A stretch of DNA of 34,202 nucleotides from Microbacteriaceae bacterium (GCA_947452675.1 CANGDL010000015.1:1-34202); one strand, 5' to 3'. Counted from the first letter of the stretch, positions 23,796 to 31,996 are shown. Notes: a model not told the origin generated them from the sequence alone. Numbers and translations are program-made.

Positions 23796-25523
23796 CTATT
23801 TCACGCGAAACGGAACCGTGGCAGTCAACTTCGTGCCACTTTCAGACTGGATAAGTTCATGTTGAAATGTGCAGTCGTCAAGATAAGCGCTTCCGAGACC
23901 AGGTCTTGATGTTGAGCCAACGCCTGCACCATCATTGCTCACGGCAATTTTGATCAAATCCTGGTTTTCAAAGTCGATGGTCAAGGCTATGTTTTGTGCC
24001 GAACCGTGCCTGATGGCATTAGAGCAAGCCTCTCGAGCAATTTCGAGAACTGTTTCAACGCAGACCGAGTCGTCTCGAAGCGCGGCTTCAACTTCCTCGC
24101 CAAGATCAAAGGTGATTTGGCAGAGACCATGCCAAGTCTCGGCAATTTCGGCTAGCACCGGCCGCATCTCTGCCGTTCCCTTGGTGTCGGCCAAAATCTT
24201 GTGAAGACGATCTCTGAGATTCGCTAAAGCTTGCTCTCCAGATTCCGAAACCTGTCCCGCGCTAAGGCTGCGCTCTATGCGAATAGCTGCAGCGGCAACT
24301 TCAGATTGAATTGGGCCGTGTATTTTTCGAGCGAACTGTTTCTTTTGCAGCCAGTGCTGGCAGTTCAAAGCGGCAATGGTCCAACGCAGCCGGTATTCGT
24401 AGTTTTTAAGTTGCTGCTCGAGTGATTTGATTTCCTGAGTTGCCGCATGGTTTACCCCAATTAGCGAACCGAGGAGCGCCGCGGCCAGGCCGCCATTTAC
24501 AGAAAGTGCATAAGCCGCAATGTCGTTGTGTGCGAGCGACATAACCATAGTTCCGCAGCCAAACCCGACTCCAAAAAGAATGATGAGCACGAGCGGAACA
24601 CGAACTTGAACCGGAATTCGGTCGATCCAAATGGACACGAGGTACTTGGCCGCGGTGAGACAAAGAGTGAGCAAGAAGAAAGAGCCAACCAGCAACACAA
24701 GTGGATTGACATCCGGGATGAACTTCACGAAACCGTTGACCGCAAGGACTGCAAGAATTGTGGCCAACATAAGTGGGCTACTGGAAGTCTTGAGTTTCAC
24801 TTGAGCAAGAAGTGTGGACCACCTGAGTCGAGCTGCAACTTGATCTAGGGGGTCAATTTGAAGTTTGTCTTGGTTGTCGGCAAGAGCTGTGCTTAGTGGC
24901 CGAAGCGTGTCATTTATAAGTGATTGGAGTCTAGTTAGAACGCTTTGTGGTGATACCGCGAGTTCGGGAAGTAGCGCGGTTTGGAGCATTGATTCGATTG
25001 TTGACATCGTGTCGCTTGCTTCGTTTTCCAGGCGTGATTCACTTGCTTTTAGCAGCGATTCGAGCTGCTGTTTCCGCGCTCTTAGATTGGCGCGTTTCCC
25101 GCCCCATTCTGATTTCAATCCAAAGACGAAGGCAGACCAAATCAACCCGGTGGTCATCACAACGACCCCACCCACCAGTCGATAAATGGAGAACCCCGAG
25201 TTCACCACATGAAAGTCGAAGAGCGCAATTTGAAGAGTCAGACCGCGCACAGCCCCAGCCAAAACATAGCCGGCAACTACCAGAGTCACTGTCGCGAATC
25301 CAGGCCGCAGGCGCCAGGTGGCCAGCCGCGTTAGGTAAACGAAAGTCATCATCGCAACGTGCGCGATTATCACGCTGACTAATCTTGTGCCGATGTTTCC
25401 GTCACCGAGATCGCTTGAGCCTAGAGCGTGAGCCACGATGCCGATCCCGAGTGTCGACCAGAAGACACCGGGGCCAATCACATGGCGCCCGGTTAGGCGT
25501 TCAAACGCGAGCTTGAAGTCCAC
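23796..25523 (-). CDS. Polytopic sensor histidine kinase
   Basis: The 575-residue protein has an unusual layout. Four membrane segments (about 20-36, 46-66, 76-96, 115-137) are followed by a long soluble helical region (140-245, coiled-coil-like), then four more segments (250-268, 274-292, 308-330, 336-358), a second helix and the kinase core. The core is of the NarL/LiaS group (HisKA_3 type). The likely phospho-acceptor is H402 in FARKIHGPIQSE. The ATPase domain has the N-box REACSNAIRHG (N502), G1 NDGAGVG (D531) and G2 GLGSAYLD. The GTG overlaps the regulator stop (TAGTG), so the pair is co-translated. The signal is unknown. Confidence 0.82.
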   Translation of the reverse strand: MDFKLAFERLTGRHVIGPGVFWSTLGIGIVAHALGSSDLGDGNIGTRLVSVIIAHVAMMTFVYLTRLATWRLRPGFATVTLVVAGYVLAGAVRGLTLQIALFDFHVVNSGFSIYRLVGGVVVMTTGLIWSAFVFGLKSEWGGKRANLRARKQQLESLLKASESRLENEASDTMSTIESMLQTALLPELAVSPQSVLTRLQSLINDTLRPLSTALADNQDKLQIDPLDQVAARLRWSTLLAQVKLKTSSSPLMLATILAVLAVNGFVKFIPDVNPLVLLVGSFFLLTLCLTAAKYLVSIWIDRIPVQVRVPLVLIILFGVGFGCGTMVMSLAHNDIAAYALSVNGGLAAALLGSLIGVNHAATQEIKSLEQQLKNYEYRLRWTIAALNCQHWLQKKQFARKIHGPIQSEVAAAAIRIERSLSAGQVSESGEQALANLRDRLHKILADTKGTAEMRPVLAEIAETWHGLCQITFDLGEEVEAALRDDSVCVETVLEIAREACSNAIRHGSAQNIALTIDFENQDLIKIAVSNDGAGVGSTSRPGLGSAYLDDCTFQHELIQSESGTKLTATVPFRVK

Positions 25524-26173
25524 TATTTCTCGCGATTAGGTATTCCGGCTGCATGGATGAAAATTCTGACCGCCTCGATGCGGGGGTTTATTTCGTCTGA
25601 AGGAAGGATGCCGAGGTTGCGGAAGGTTGAATTTAGAAGTTGTTCAACTGATGAAACGGAAGTGTCGCGGCGGCGGGCAATTTCGGCGTTTGTGAATCCG
25701 CTCGCCAACAATCTCAATGCTTCAACCTGATTCTTGGTCAATGCCGATAGGGGGCGGTCGGGTAGCAGGTCATCTCTAACCTCCGGGCGCTCACCCAGAA
25801 CGTTGTCAATCGCAGACACGAGATATTCGGTGTTTCCGACAAGTTCTTTACGAAGGAATCCACATCCTGGCGGTAAGTCTTCCATCTTCAAGCCGGCAGA
25901 ACGAAGGTCAGGAAATTTGGTCAAAAACAGGATCGCAATGCCAGGGTGTTTCTTGGCGAGGATGTGGGCGATGTCAATGCCATTGGCGCCTGGGCCAAGG
26001 TCAATGTCGAGCAGCGCAATGTCTGGGTCGAAAGTGCTGATTTGGCGCTTGGCCTCGACCGCATTCTGGGCTCTACTTGTTACGAAATCCACCGACTGCA
26101 AGGTTTGCTCAAGCAGTGCTGAAACCAGCGGTTCGTCCTCGACTACGAGGACGCGTCTCGACATTTCTGACAT
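25523..26173 (-). CDS. LuxR/NarL-type response regulator
   Basis: The 216-residue protein has a receiver domain with the acidic pair E12/D13, the phosphorylated Asp D56 in ALLDIDLG, T85 in LFLTKF and K109 in FLRKEL. The C-terminal part (about 145-205) is LuxR-like: LTKNQVEALRLLASGFTNAEIARR is a standard start of the helix-turn-helix, followed by SVSSVEQLLNSTFRNLGI. It should be activated by the kinase that overlaps its stop codon. Targets may include this operon and gabD2, but no operator is evident. The ATG is 6 nt after TAGGTT and lacks a Shine-Dalgarno sequence. Confidence 0.9.
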   Translation of the reverse strand: MSEMSRRVLVVEDEPLVSALLEQTLQSVDFVTSRAQNAVEAKRQISTFDPDIALLDIDLGPGANGIDIAHILAKKHPGIAILFLTKFPDLRSAGLKMEDLPPGCGFLRKELVGNTEYLVSAIDNVLGERPEVRDDLLPDRPLSALTKNQVEALRLLASGFTNAEIARRRDTSVSSVEQLLNSTFRNLGILPSDEINPRIEAVRIFIHAAGIPNREK

Positions 26174-26179
26174 ATTTCT

Positions 26180-26185
26180 AACCTA
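26180..26185 (-). promoter_or_regulatory. Leaderless-type -10 for the response regulator
   Basis: TAGGTT on the minus strand, then 6 nt, then ATG. It lies in the 30-bp gap after mrp. Confidence 0.5.
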
Positions 26186-26203
26186 GGTGAACGGCGGTCG
26201 ACA

Positions 26204-27325
26204 TCAAGACTTGACTGGGGATATCCCCAGACGTTTCCCAGCTAATCCGCGTTTGGTTGTCGCCATCTTTTTTGCGATATCGATAATTGCTGCTGCTGCC
26301 GAATCATCTTTATTGGTTAGGGTTACGGGTGCGCCCGCATCTGACCCCTCTCGCAGTGCCAAAGAAATTGGTATTTGCCCTAGTAATGAAACAGGCGCTC
26401 CGGATATGCGGGTCAGTCTTTGAGCAACTGCTTCACCGCCTCCTTTACCAAAAAGTTCAAATTTAGAACCGTCCGACTGCGCCAACCAGGCCATGTTTTC
26501 AATCACTCCAAATACGGCTTGCCCAGTTTGTAGACCTACGGAACCAGAACGTTCGGCGACTTCGGCCGCAGCAACCTGTGGTGTGGTAACAACGATGGTT
26601 TGCGCCGTGGGAAGCAGCTGCCCGAGGCTAATGGCAACATCTCCCGTGCCCGGTGGCAAGTCGACTAGCAAGAAATCGAGGTCGCCCCAATACACATCGC
26701 ACAAGAATTGCTCAATCGCTCGGTGCAACATTGGTCCACGCCAAGCAACCGGTTTACTGTCTTCAAGGAACATTCCGATGGAAATCACCTTGACACCGCT
26801 TTTAGAAACCGGCGGAAGTATCATCTCGTCGACTCGGGTGGGTTTGTCTGTCAGACCTAGTTGCCCAGGGATTGAAAATCCGAAAATGTCTGCATCGACA
26901 AGACCTACCCGGTGACCTAATTCAGACAAAGTGGCCGCAAGGTTCGCAGTCACGGATGATTTGCCAACGCCGCCCTTGCCGGAACCGATAAGGAAAACGC
27001 GAGTAAGCGTTTCCGAGCCAAATGGGTTGAATCTCGGCGGCTTGCCATTGCGCAGCTTGGCTTTCAGGGCATCACGTTCAACCTGGGTCATCACGCCGAG
27101 GCGAACCTCCGCCGAGGTCACTTCTTCGACTGAGAGAACCGCCTCACGAGTCTCTCGCTCAATCTTTGCAGACGCTGGGCAGCCCACAACCGTGAGTTTC
27201 ACTTCAACACTTGCAAGGCCGTTGGCGAAGCTCACTTCACCGATCATGTCCAGTTCGGTAAGTGGCAGCCGAAGTTCCGGGTCTATTACGGTGGCAAGCG
27301 CGCGATTAATCGCGGCGACGATCAT
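26204..27325 (-). CDS. mrp: Mrp/NBP35 family iron-sulfur carrier ATPase
   Basis: The 373-residue protein begins with a MIP18/DUF59 domain (1-85) and then has a deviant Walker A P-loop, GSGKGGVGKSS (114-124). After it come VDADIFG, DLPPGTGD and the PQVAAAEVAERS region of Mrp/ApbC scaffolds. These proteins carry Fe-S clusters to target enzymes. The C-terminal CxxC motif that holds the cluster in E. coli Mrp is absent: the segment reads ENMAWLAQSDGSKFELFG, without Cys. I believe actinobacterial members commonly lack it too. The gene overlaps the end of the DUF1003 gene by 20 nt and is the last of a three-gene operon. The start could vary by a few codons. Confidence 0.92.
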   Translation of the reverse strand: MIVAAINRALATVIDPELRLPLTELDMIGEVSFANGLASVEVKLTVVGCPASAKIERETREAVLSVEEVTSAEVRLGVMTQVERDALKAKLRNGKPPRFNPFGSETLTRVFLIGSGKGGVGKSSVTANLAATLSELGHRVGLVDADIFGFSIPGQLGLTDKPTRVDEMILPPVSKSGVKVISIGMFLEDSKPVAWRGPMLHRAIEQFLCDVYWGDLDFLLVDLPPGTGDVAISLGQLLPTAQTIVVTTPQVAAAEVAERSGSVGLQTGQAVFGVIENMAWLAQSDGSKFELFGKGGGEAVAQRLTRISGAPVSLLGQIPISLALREGSDAGAPVTLTNKDDSAAAAIIDIAKKMATTKRGLAGKRLGISPVKS

Positions 27326-27800
27326 CCAGAATTTCTTTCAGAAGGTCTCGCAGCTCGTCGCGAACGAAATCTTTGGTAGCCATTTCTTCCATGGCAAGAC
27401 GCAGTGCGACAACTTCGCGTGCAAGATACTCAGTGTCGGCAAGATTTCGCTCCGCACGCTGGCGGTCTTGTTCGAATTGAACTCGATCTCGGTCATCCTG
27501 GCGATTCTGAGCCAAGAGGATGAGTGGGGCCGCATAAGAAGCCTGCATGGAGAGAATCAAGGTCAACAGGGTGAAGTTGGTCGCTCTAGGGTCGAACTGG
27601 CTACCAGACGGCATCAGCGTGTTCCAGGTCAGCCAAATTGCAACGATTACGGTCATCCAAATTAGGAATGAGCCCGTTCCCATTGCGCGCGCGAAGGCCT
27701 CGGATGCGCGACCGAAGTTCTCCTGGTCGATGGAAATCTTTGGAAGGAGGCGGCGACGCTGACCGATAGGGGCATCGAGGCGCCCGTTTGACTTAGCCAT
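27306..27800 (-). CDS. DUF1003 domain membrane protein
   Basis: The 164-residue protein has a basic N-terminus (RRRLLPKIS), two hydrophobic segments (FLIWMTVIVAIWLTW and FTLLTLILSMQASYAAPLILL) joined by a short loop, and a charged C-terminal helix (QNRQDDRDR onward) that may be coiled coil. This is the standard DUF1003 architecture. The function is unknown; the family is often found beside MgtE/CorA-like magnesium genes, as here. Its ATG overlaps the stop of the upstream MgtE-N gene (TAATG) and its 3' end overlaps mrp, so three proteins are made from one coupled transcript. Confidence 0.88.
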   Translation of the reverse strand: MAKSNGRLDAPIGQRRRLLPKISIDQENFGRASEAFARAMGTGSFLIWMTVIVAIWLTWNTLMPSGSQFDPRATNFTLLTLILSMQASYAAPLILLAQNRQDDRDRVQFEQDRQRAERNLADTEYLAREVVALRLAMEEMATKDFVRDELRDLLKEILDDRRRD

Positions 27801-29035
27801 TAGCGGCCCTCCTCTCGCCAGTCGTCGGGAAGCAGGTGGTCGAGAACGTCATCAACGGTGACCACGCCAATTAGGCGATTTTCATCGTCTACGACCGGCA
27901 AAGCCACCAAGTTGTAGTTTGCGAAGGTTCGGTGAATAACCGAGATGTGCGTGTCCGGCTTGACCGGCTCAAGTTCGGTGTCGAGCAGACTTCCCAGACG
28001 CTCGTGCGGTGGGTAGCGGAGTAGACGTTGGAAGTGGACAACTCCGAGATAGCGACCGGTGGCGACCTCGTAAGGCGGCAAGGTCACGAACACCGAAGCG
28101 GCAAGCACCGGTGCCACATCCTTGCGGCGAATCAATGCCATGGCTTCGGCAACGGTCGCGTCGGCCGCGCAAATGATTGGTTCGGTGGTCATCAAACCAC
28201 CTGCGGTGAACTCGTCGAACTGCATCAACATGCGAATGTCGTCAGCTTCTTCTTCATCCATCAATTCAAGGATGGCTTCGGTGCGCTCTTCAGGCAGGTT
28301 GGCCATCAAGTCGGCGGCGTCATCTGGCTCCATAAGGTCTAGAACCTCGGCAGCGCGCTCATCATCAAGCTCTGCAATGATGTCGATCTGTTCGTCCTCT
28401 GGAAGTTCTTCAAGCACGTCGGCAAGACGTTCATCGTCGAGTTCTTCGGCAACCTCGATCATTCGCTCATCTGGCAAATCAAGAAGTGCGCTTGCGAGGT
28501 CTGCCGGGCGAAGTTCTGAATAAGTTGCAATCAACTGCTGGGCGCTTTGACCCTCTTCGGTCTTGCCTTCTTCAACAACCTGCTCCCAGGCAGCAAAAAG
28601 TGTTGCACCGCGCGCGAATGGCGATGCAGAAGTCTTTGGTCGGCGCAAGAACAGCTCGGAAACCACCCAGTCGCTGTTCTTTCCGAGTTCAATCGCTAGG
28701 TCATCGATGCTTGCGCTGCCCGAGCCATCAAGTAGGCGAACTTTTCTGCCAAGAATTTCGGCAACCACACGAACTTCTTGCCCGCGCTGGGTGAATCGGC
28801 GAAGATCAATCAGGCCTGTGGTGATTACCTGGCCGGCCGAAATTGAGGTGACGCGAGCGATTGGCACAAAGACGCGGCGGCGACCACTAATTTCCACAAG
28901 CATGCCGGTGGCCTTCGGGGCGCCGGATTTACGGTACGAGACAAGGACGTCGATGACCTTACCGACACGGTCTCCCGCTGGGTCAAAGACGCCACAGCCA
29001 GCCAATCTGGCTACAAATACTCTCGTTGCGCTCAC
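27800..29035 (-). CDS. MgtE N-domain/CBS protein without a transport channel
   Basis: The 411-residue protein starts with two beta-rich PRC-barrel-like parts (about 1-130). The acidic MgtE N superhelical repeats follow (about 165-275: LPDERMIEVAEELDDERL, LPEDEQIDIIAELDDERA, MEPDDAADLMANLPEERT), and then two CBS domains (about 280-400, including GLMTTEPIICA and ALPVVDDENRLIGVVTVDDV). The five-helix transmembrane domain that conducts Mg2+ in MgtE is absent, so this is not a transporter by itself. It may sense Mg2+ or nucleotide and act on a partner; the coupled DUF1003 membrane protein is an obvious candidate. The GTG lies 6 nt after TAAGGT. Confidence 0.88.
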   Translation of the reverse strand: MSATRVFVARLAGCGVFDPAGDRVGKVIDVLVSYRKSGAPKATGMLVEISGRRRVFVPIARVTSISAGQVITTGLIDLRRFTQRGQEVRVVAEILGRKVRLLDGSGSASIDDLAIELGKNSDWVVSELFLRRPKTSASPFARGATLFAAWEQVVEEGKTEEGQSAQQLIATYSELRPADLASALLDLPDERMIEVAEELDDERLADVLEELPEDEQIDIIAELDDERAAEVLDLMEPDDAADLMANLPEERTEAILELMDEEEADDIRMLMQFDEFTAGGLMTTEPIICAADATVAEAMALIRRKDVAPVLAASVFVTLPPYEVATGRYLGVVHFQRLLRYPPHERLGSLLDTELEPVKPDTHISVIHRTFANYNLVALPVVDDENRLIGVVTVDDVLDHLLPDDWREEGR

Positions 29036-29041
29036 CCTTCA

Positions 29042-29047
29042 ACCTTA
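29042..29047 (-). promoter_or_regulatory. Leaderless-type -10 for the MgtE-N/DUF1003/mrp operon
   Basis: TAAGGT on the minus strand, then 6 nt, then GTG. Confidence 0.5.
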
Positions 29048-29065
29048 GACGAGTGACCGAGACCG

Positions 29066-29074
29066 TGCCAGAAT
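29066..29074 (+). promoter_or_regulatory. Leaderless-type extended -10 for the stress-protein gene
   Basis: TGC CAGAAT, then 6 nt, then GTG at 29081. The hexamer and spacing match those before the MBL and pepP genes. Confidence 0.5.
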
Positions 29075-29080
29075 GGATTT

Positions 29081-29581
29081 GTGATCAAACCTCAGAGAAC
29101 TCCACGTCGAATTCCCGCTTCACTGCCAAAGGGACAGGTGGTTGGCAAATTCACCGAGTATGTCGAGGCAGTGGCGTTCGTGGACGTTCTTATCAATCAT
29201 GGATTTCCTGCCGGCGCGGTTGCCATCGTAGGCAAGGACCTTAGGACGGTTGAGCGTGTGCGCGGCAAGATGACCTATGGGCGCATCGCATTGAGCGGTG
29301 CCATTACTGGTTCATGGCTTGGTTTGATTGCGAGCCTATTCATGGCTGGTTCCACCGACAGCAGCGGAAATCCGGTGATGGGCTCAACATTCTCAGCCGT
29401 GTTCATTGGTGCCGGAATCGGAATGTTGCTAAACATCCTGCGATTCTCGTTCGCCCGCGGAAAGCGCGCTTTCGTAAGTCAGTCAACGGTGATTGCCAGC
29501 AAGTATGAGGTGCAGGTTCCCAGCGGACTTGCCGAACAGGCAGAGAAAGCCATCAGCGACCACGAGAACCACGCGCACTAG
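29081..29581 (+). CDS. General-stress-protein-like small membrane protein
   Basis: The 166-residue protein starts with GTG. The N-terminal half (about 18-65) is a small alpha/beta domain, FTEYVEAVAFVDVLINHGFP...AIVGKDLRTVERV, as in the general stress protein 17M-like family. Two hydrophobic segments follow (ALSGAITGSWLGLIASLFMAG and FSAVFIGAGIGMLLNILRF). The C-terminus is basic, then an acidic/His-rich tail (DHENHAH). The Gly-rich turn between the TM segments suits a channel-like hairpin, but no function is known. It diverges from the MgtE-N/DUF1003/mrp operon, an arrangement I recall in other actinobacteria. Confidence 0.75.
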   Translation: MIKPQRTPRRIPASLPKGQVVGKFTEYVEAVAFVDVLINHGFPAGAVAIVGKDLRTVERVRGKMTYGRIALSGAITGSWLGLIASLFMAGSTDSSGNPVMGSTFSAVFIGAGIGMLLNILRFSFARGKRAFVSQSTVIASKYEVQVPSGLAEQAEKAISDHENHAH

Positions 29582-29597
29582 GGCACTCGGCCGCCAT

Positions 29598-31010
29598 TTA
29601 GGCAGTGTGCTTAGCCAACCAGGCTTCTAGTTCTTCAACCTTGCGCGGCAAAGCTGCGGTCAAGTTTTCGACTCCCGTTGCGGTAACCAAAACGTCGTCC
29701 TCAATTCGAACGCCAATTCCCCGGAATTCAGCCGGCACAAGCAGATCATCCCGGTGAAAATATAAGCCCGGTTCGATAGTGAAAATCATGCCCGGCTTGA
29801 GTTCGGCCTCCATTGACATTTCGCGTCTTGCCTGAGCACAGTCGTGAACGTCTAGGCCAAGGTGATGGCCGGTGCCGTGAACCATCCATCGACGGTGGTG
29901 TTGGTTATCTGGGTTTAGCGAGTCTTCAACCGAACCGGGTAGGAATCCCCAGCCGTGAGTTTTCTCGGCAATGACTCGCATAGCGGTGGCGTGCATGTCT
30001 TTGAAAAGCACACCAGGCTTAGCCATGGCGAACACCGCGTCGGCCGCTGCCAGCACTGCTTCATAGATTTCACGCTGCAACGGCGAGAACTTGCCGTTGA
30101 TTGGAATGGTTCGAGTCACATCGGCGGTATAGAGGCTTTCCATCTCGACGCCAGCATCAAGCAGCAAAAGTTCGCCATCGCGGACGGGGCCGTTGTTGAT
30201 GATCCAGTGAAGTGTGCAGGCGTGCTCGCCGGCAGCGGCTATTGTTTCGTATCCCAGATCGTTGCCTTCGGCACGTGCCTGGCTAAAGAACGCGGTTTCG
30301 ACGACCCGCTCGCCGCGTGGGTGCGCTTTGGCATTGCTCAGTTCGGCAGCCACCTTTTCGAAGCCCTTGATTGAGGCGTCAACTGCCTTTCGCATCTCTG
30401 AAATCTCATAGACATCTTTTACCAGTCGAAGTTCGGAGACGAACTGGGCAAGTGCCGAATGCTCTAGGGTTATGAAGTTCTTATCGAGTGATTCAATAAA
30501 TGACTCGTAATCGCTTAGCGATCGAGTTTCTAGGTCAAGTAGTTGGCTCACCTCGGCCAAGGATGGTCGTTGACCAACCCAAAATTCTCCAATTGCCGAA
30601 TTGGCAAAAAACTCGGATGAACCCTTACCGGCCGTCTCGCGAAGGAAAAGGATGGCGCGAGTTTCTTCTGATCTAGAGTCAATGGCTAGCACCGAATCTG
30701 GAACAGTATCCGCACCCCAGCCAGTAAGGTGCGCAAAGGCCGAGTGTGGGCGGTAGCGGTATTCCGTGTCGTTCGATCGTGTTGAAGCTGGACCTGCCTC
30801 GATGATGATTACCTCGCCCGCAAATTCCGCGGCGACTTTGCTGCGACGCGCTGCTGCAAAAGGGGTTACTGGCGAAGATTTGACCGCGGTTACCGCATTC
30901 TCTGCCCAACTCGAACCCATGTAGCTGAGAAATTCGGGGCTAGTAGGTGTGCGAGAACGCGTCGCACCTGGGTCGGGCTGTGCTGCGGGGGCGGTGGCTT
31001 CTTTGCTCAT
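29598..31010 (-). CDS. pepP: Xaa-Pro aminopeptidase (aminopeptidase P, M24B)
   Basis: The protein has 470 residues from the ATG at 31010, chosen because it follows TGG CAGAAT by 6 nt and does not run into the divergent PHP gene. A start 24 codons upstream (31082) would overlap that gene. An N-terminal creatinase-like domain precedes the pita-bread domain. Metal ligands are D285 in LLLDAGVE, D297 in YTADVTRT, H382 in HGTGHHLGLDVHD, E413 in FTIEPGLY and a second Glu in GVRIEDDVLVT. It removes an N-terminal residue before proline, using two Mn ions. The first 30 residues are Pro/Thr-rich and not conserved. It is cytoplasmic. Confidence 0.92.
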   Translation of the reverse strand: MSKEATAPAAQPDPGATRSRTPTSPEFLSYMGSSWAENAVTAVKSSPVTPFAAARRSKVAAEFAGEVIIIEAGPASTRSNDTEYRYRPHSAFAHLTGWGADTVPDSVLAIDSRSEETRAILFLRETAGKGSSEFFANSAIGEFWVGQRPSLAEVSQLLDLETRSLSDYESFIESLDKNFITLEHSALAQFVSELRLVKDVYEISEMRKAVDASIKGFEKVAAELSNAKAHPRGERVVETAFFSQARAEGNDLGYETIAAAGEHACTLHWIINNGPVRDGELLLLDAGVEMESLYTADVTRTIPINGKFSPLQREIYEAVLAAADAVFAMAKPGVLFKDMHATAMRVIAEKTHGWGFLPGSVEDSLNPDNQHHRRWMVHGTGHHLGLDVHDCAQARREMSMEAELKPGMIFTIEPGLYFHRDDLLVPAEFRGIGVRIEDDVLVTATGVENLTAALPRKVEELEAWLAKHTA

Positions 31011-31016
31011 GGAATC

Positions 31017-31025
31017 ATTCTGCCA
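31017..31025 (-). promoter_or_regulatory. Leaderless-type extended -10 for pepP
   Basis: On the minus strand TGG CAGAAT, then 6 nt, then ATG at 31010. Confidence 0.5.
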
Positions 31026-31051
31026 TTTAGTTGGCGACTCGGCTGCGGAGG

Positions 31052-31057
31052 TAATCT
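31052..31057 (+). promoter_or_regulatory. Leaderless-type -10 for the PHP gene
   Basis: TAATCT, then 7 nt, then ATG at 31065. A GGAGG at 31047-31051 is 13 nt from the ATG, too far to act as a normal ribosome binding site. Confidence 0.5.
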
Positions 31058-31064
31058 GGGGTAG

Positions 31065-31946
31065 ATGATTATCGACCTGCACTCACACTCAACCCGTTCG
31101 GACGGCAAAGAATCGCCAACCGAGGTGTTTGAGCAGGCCGCGCTCGCCGGAGTAAACATCCTGGCCTTGACTGACCACGACACCACATCTGGGTGGGTGG
31201 AAGCTGGTGCCGCAGCAATTCGACTTGGCCTGGGTTTTGTGCCCGGTATCGAGGTAACCACCAGAGCCAAGGTCATGCGGCGCGATCGCGAACATTTCAT
31301 AAGTGTGCACCTCTTGGCCTACTTGCCTGACCCAAATCATTCGGCGCTCGCGGCCGTTTTGGGCGACTCGGTAAGCACCCGTGAGACTCGAGCCAAAGCA
31401 ATGGTGGAGTTGTTGGCCGCCGACTATGGCATCACGTGGGATTTGGTTTTAGAGCAGCTAACCGAAGGGGCAACCATCGGCCGCCCAGCGCTCGCCGATG
31501 CGCTGGTGGCGCTGGGAGTGGTCTCGCATCGCAGTGAGGCCTTCGAGACGATTCTTTCTAAGGGCGGCGGCTACTACATCCCGGCAGAAACCGCGGATGT
31601 GTTTGACGCAATAACTTTGATTCGGGATGCAGGGGGAGTGCCCGTGATAGCCCACCCGCTAGGCGGTGCGCCAGACAACCTCGATCGCGGTGACCTGCCT
31701 CAAGAGCACTTCGAAAAGTTGATTGCCGGCGGACTTGCTGGTTTTGAGGTTTACCACCGTGAGGTGCCGCAGGTGGCTCGCGAGTGGCTGCTGGGGCTTG
31801 CTGCAAGGCACGACCTGATTGTTACCGGTTCAAGCGACTATCACGGTGAACACGGCAAACCGAACCGCCTCGGTGAAAACACCACCTCGCGCGAAATGCT
31901 GGATCGAATTCTTGCGCTCGGCACGGGGGCCAAGGCTCAGCTCTGA
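31065..31946 (+). CDS. PHP-domain phosphoesterase (RNase AM/TrpH-like)
   Basis: The 293-residue protein shows the PHP metal motifs: DLHSHSTRSDG (H6, H8, D13), LTDHDT (D37, H38), the glutamate in VPGIEVTT, HLLAYLP, VIAHPLGG and the final GSSDYHGEHGKP. It matches the YciV/TrpH group, whose E. coli member is a 5'-3' exonuclease that acts on short RNA and 3',5'-bisnucleotides with Mn2+. A similar role in RNA or nucleotide turnover is likely but not proven. It is divergent from pepP and ends at a bidirectional terminator shared with the helicase. Confidence 0.88.
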   Translation: MIIDLHSHSTRSDGKESPTEVFEQAALAGVNILALTDHDTTSGWVEAGAAAIRLGLGFVPGIEVTTRAKVMRRDREHFISVHLLAYLPDPNHSALAAVLGDSVSTRETRAKAMVELLAADYGITWDLVLEQLTEGATIGRPALADALVALGVVSHRSEAFETILSKGGGYYIPAETADVFDAITLIRDAGGVPVIAHPLGGAPDNLDRGDLPQEHFEKLIAGGLAGFEVYHREVPQVAREWLLGLAARHDLIVTGSSDYHGEHGKPNRLGENTTSREMLDRILALGTGAKAQL

Positions 31947-31955
31947 ACAATTAAG

Positions 31956-31982
31956 AAAACCCCGACCATGAGTCGGGGTTTT
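31956..31982. terminator. Bidirectional terminator between PHP and DEAD-box genes
   Basis: AAAACCCCGAC pairs perfectly with GTCGGGGTTTT around a CATGA loop (11 bp). A- and T-tracts on the two sides serve both converging genes. Confidence 0.93.
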
Positions 31983-31996
31983 CAAGTTTTTGCGAA

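Noticed and set aside
26931-27665. 244-codon plus-strand ORF across mrp and DUF1003
   Set aside because: It covers parts of two well-recognised minus-strand genes and has no domain; it is a codon-bias shadow.
28122-28523. Ser-rich plus-strand ORF opposite the MgtE-N gene
   Set aside because: The long Ser runs come from reading the acidic Glu/Asp repeats of the MgtE N-domain backwards.
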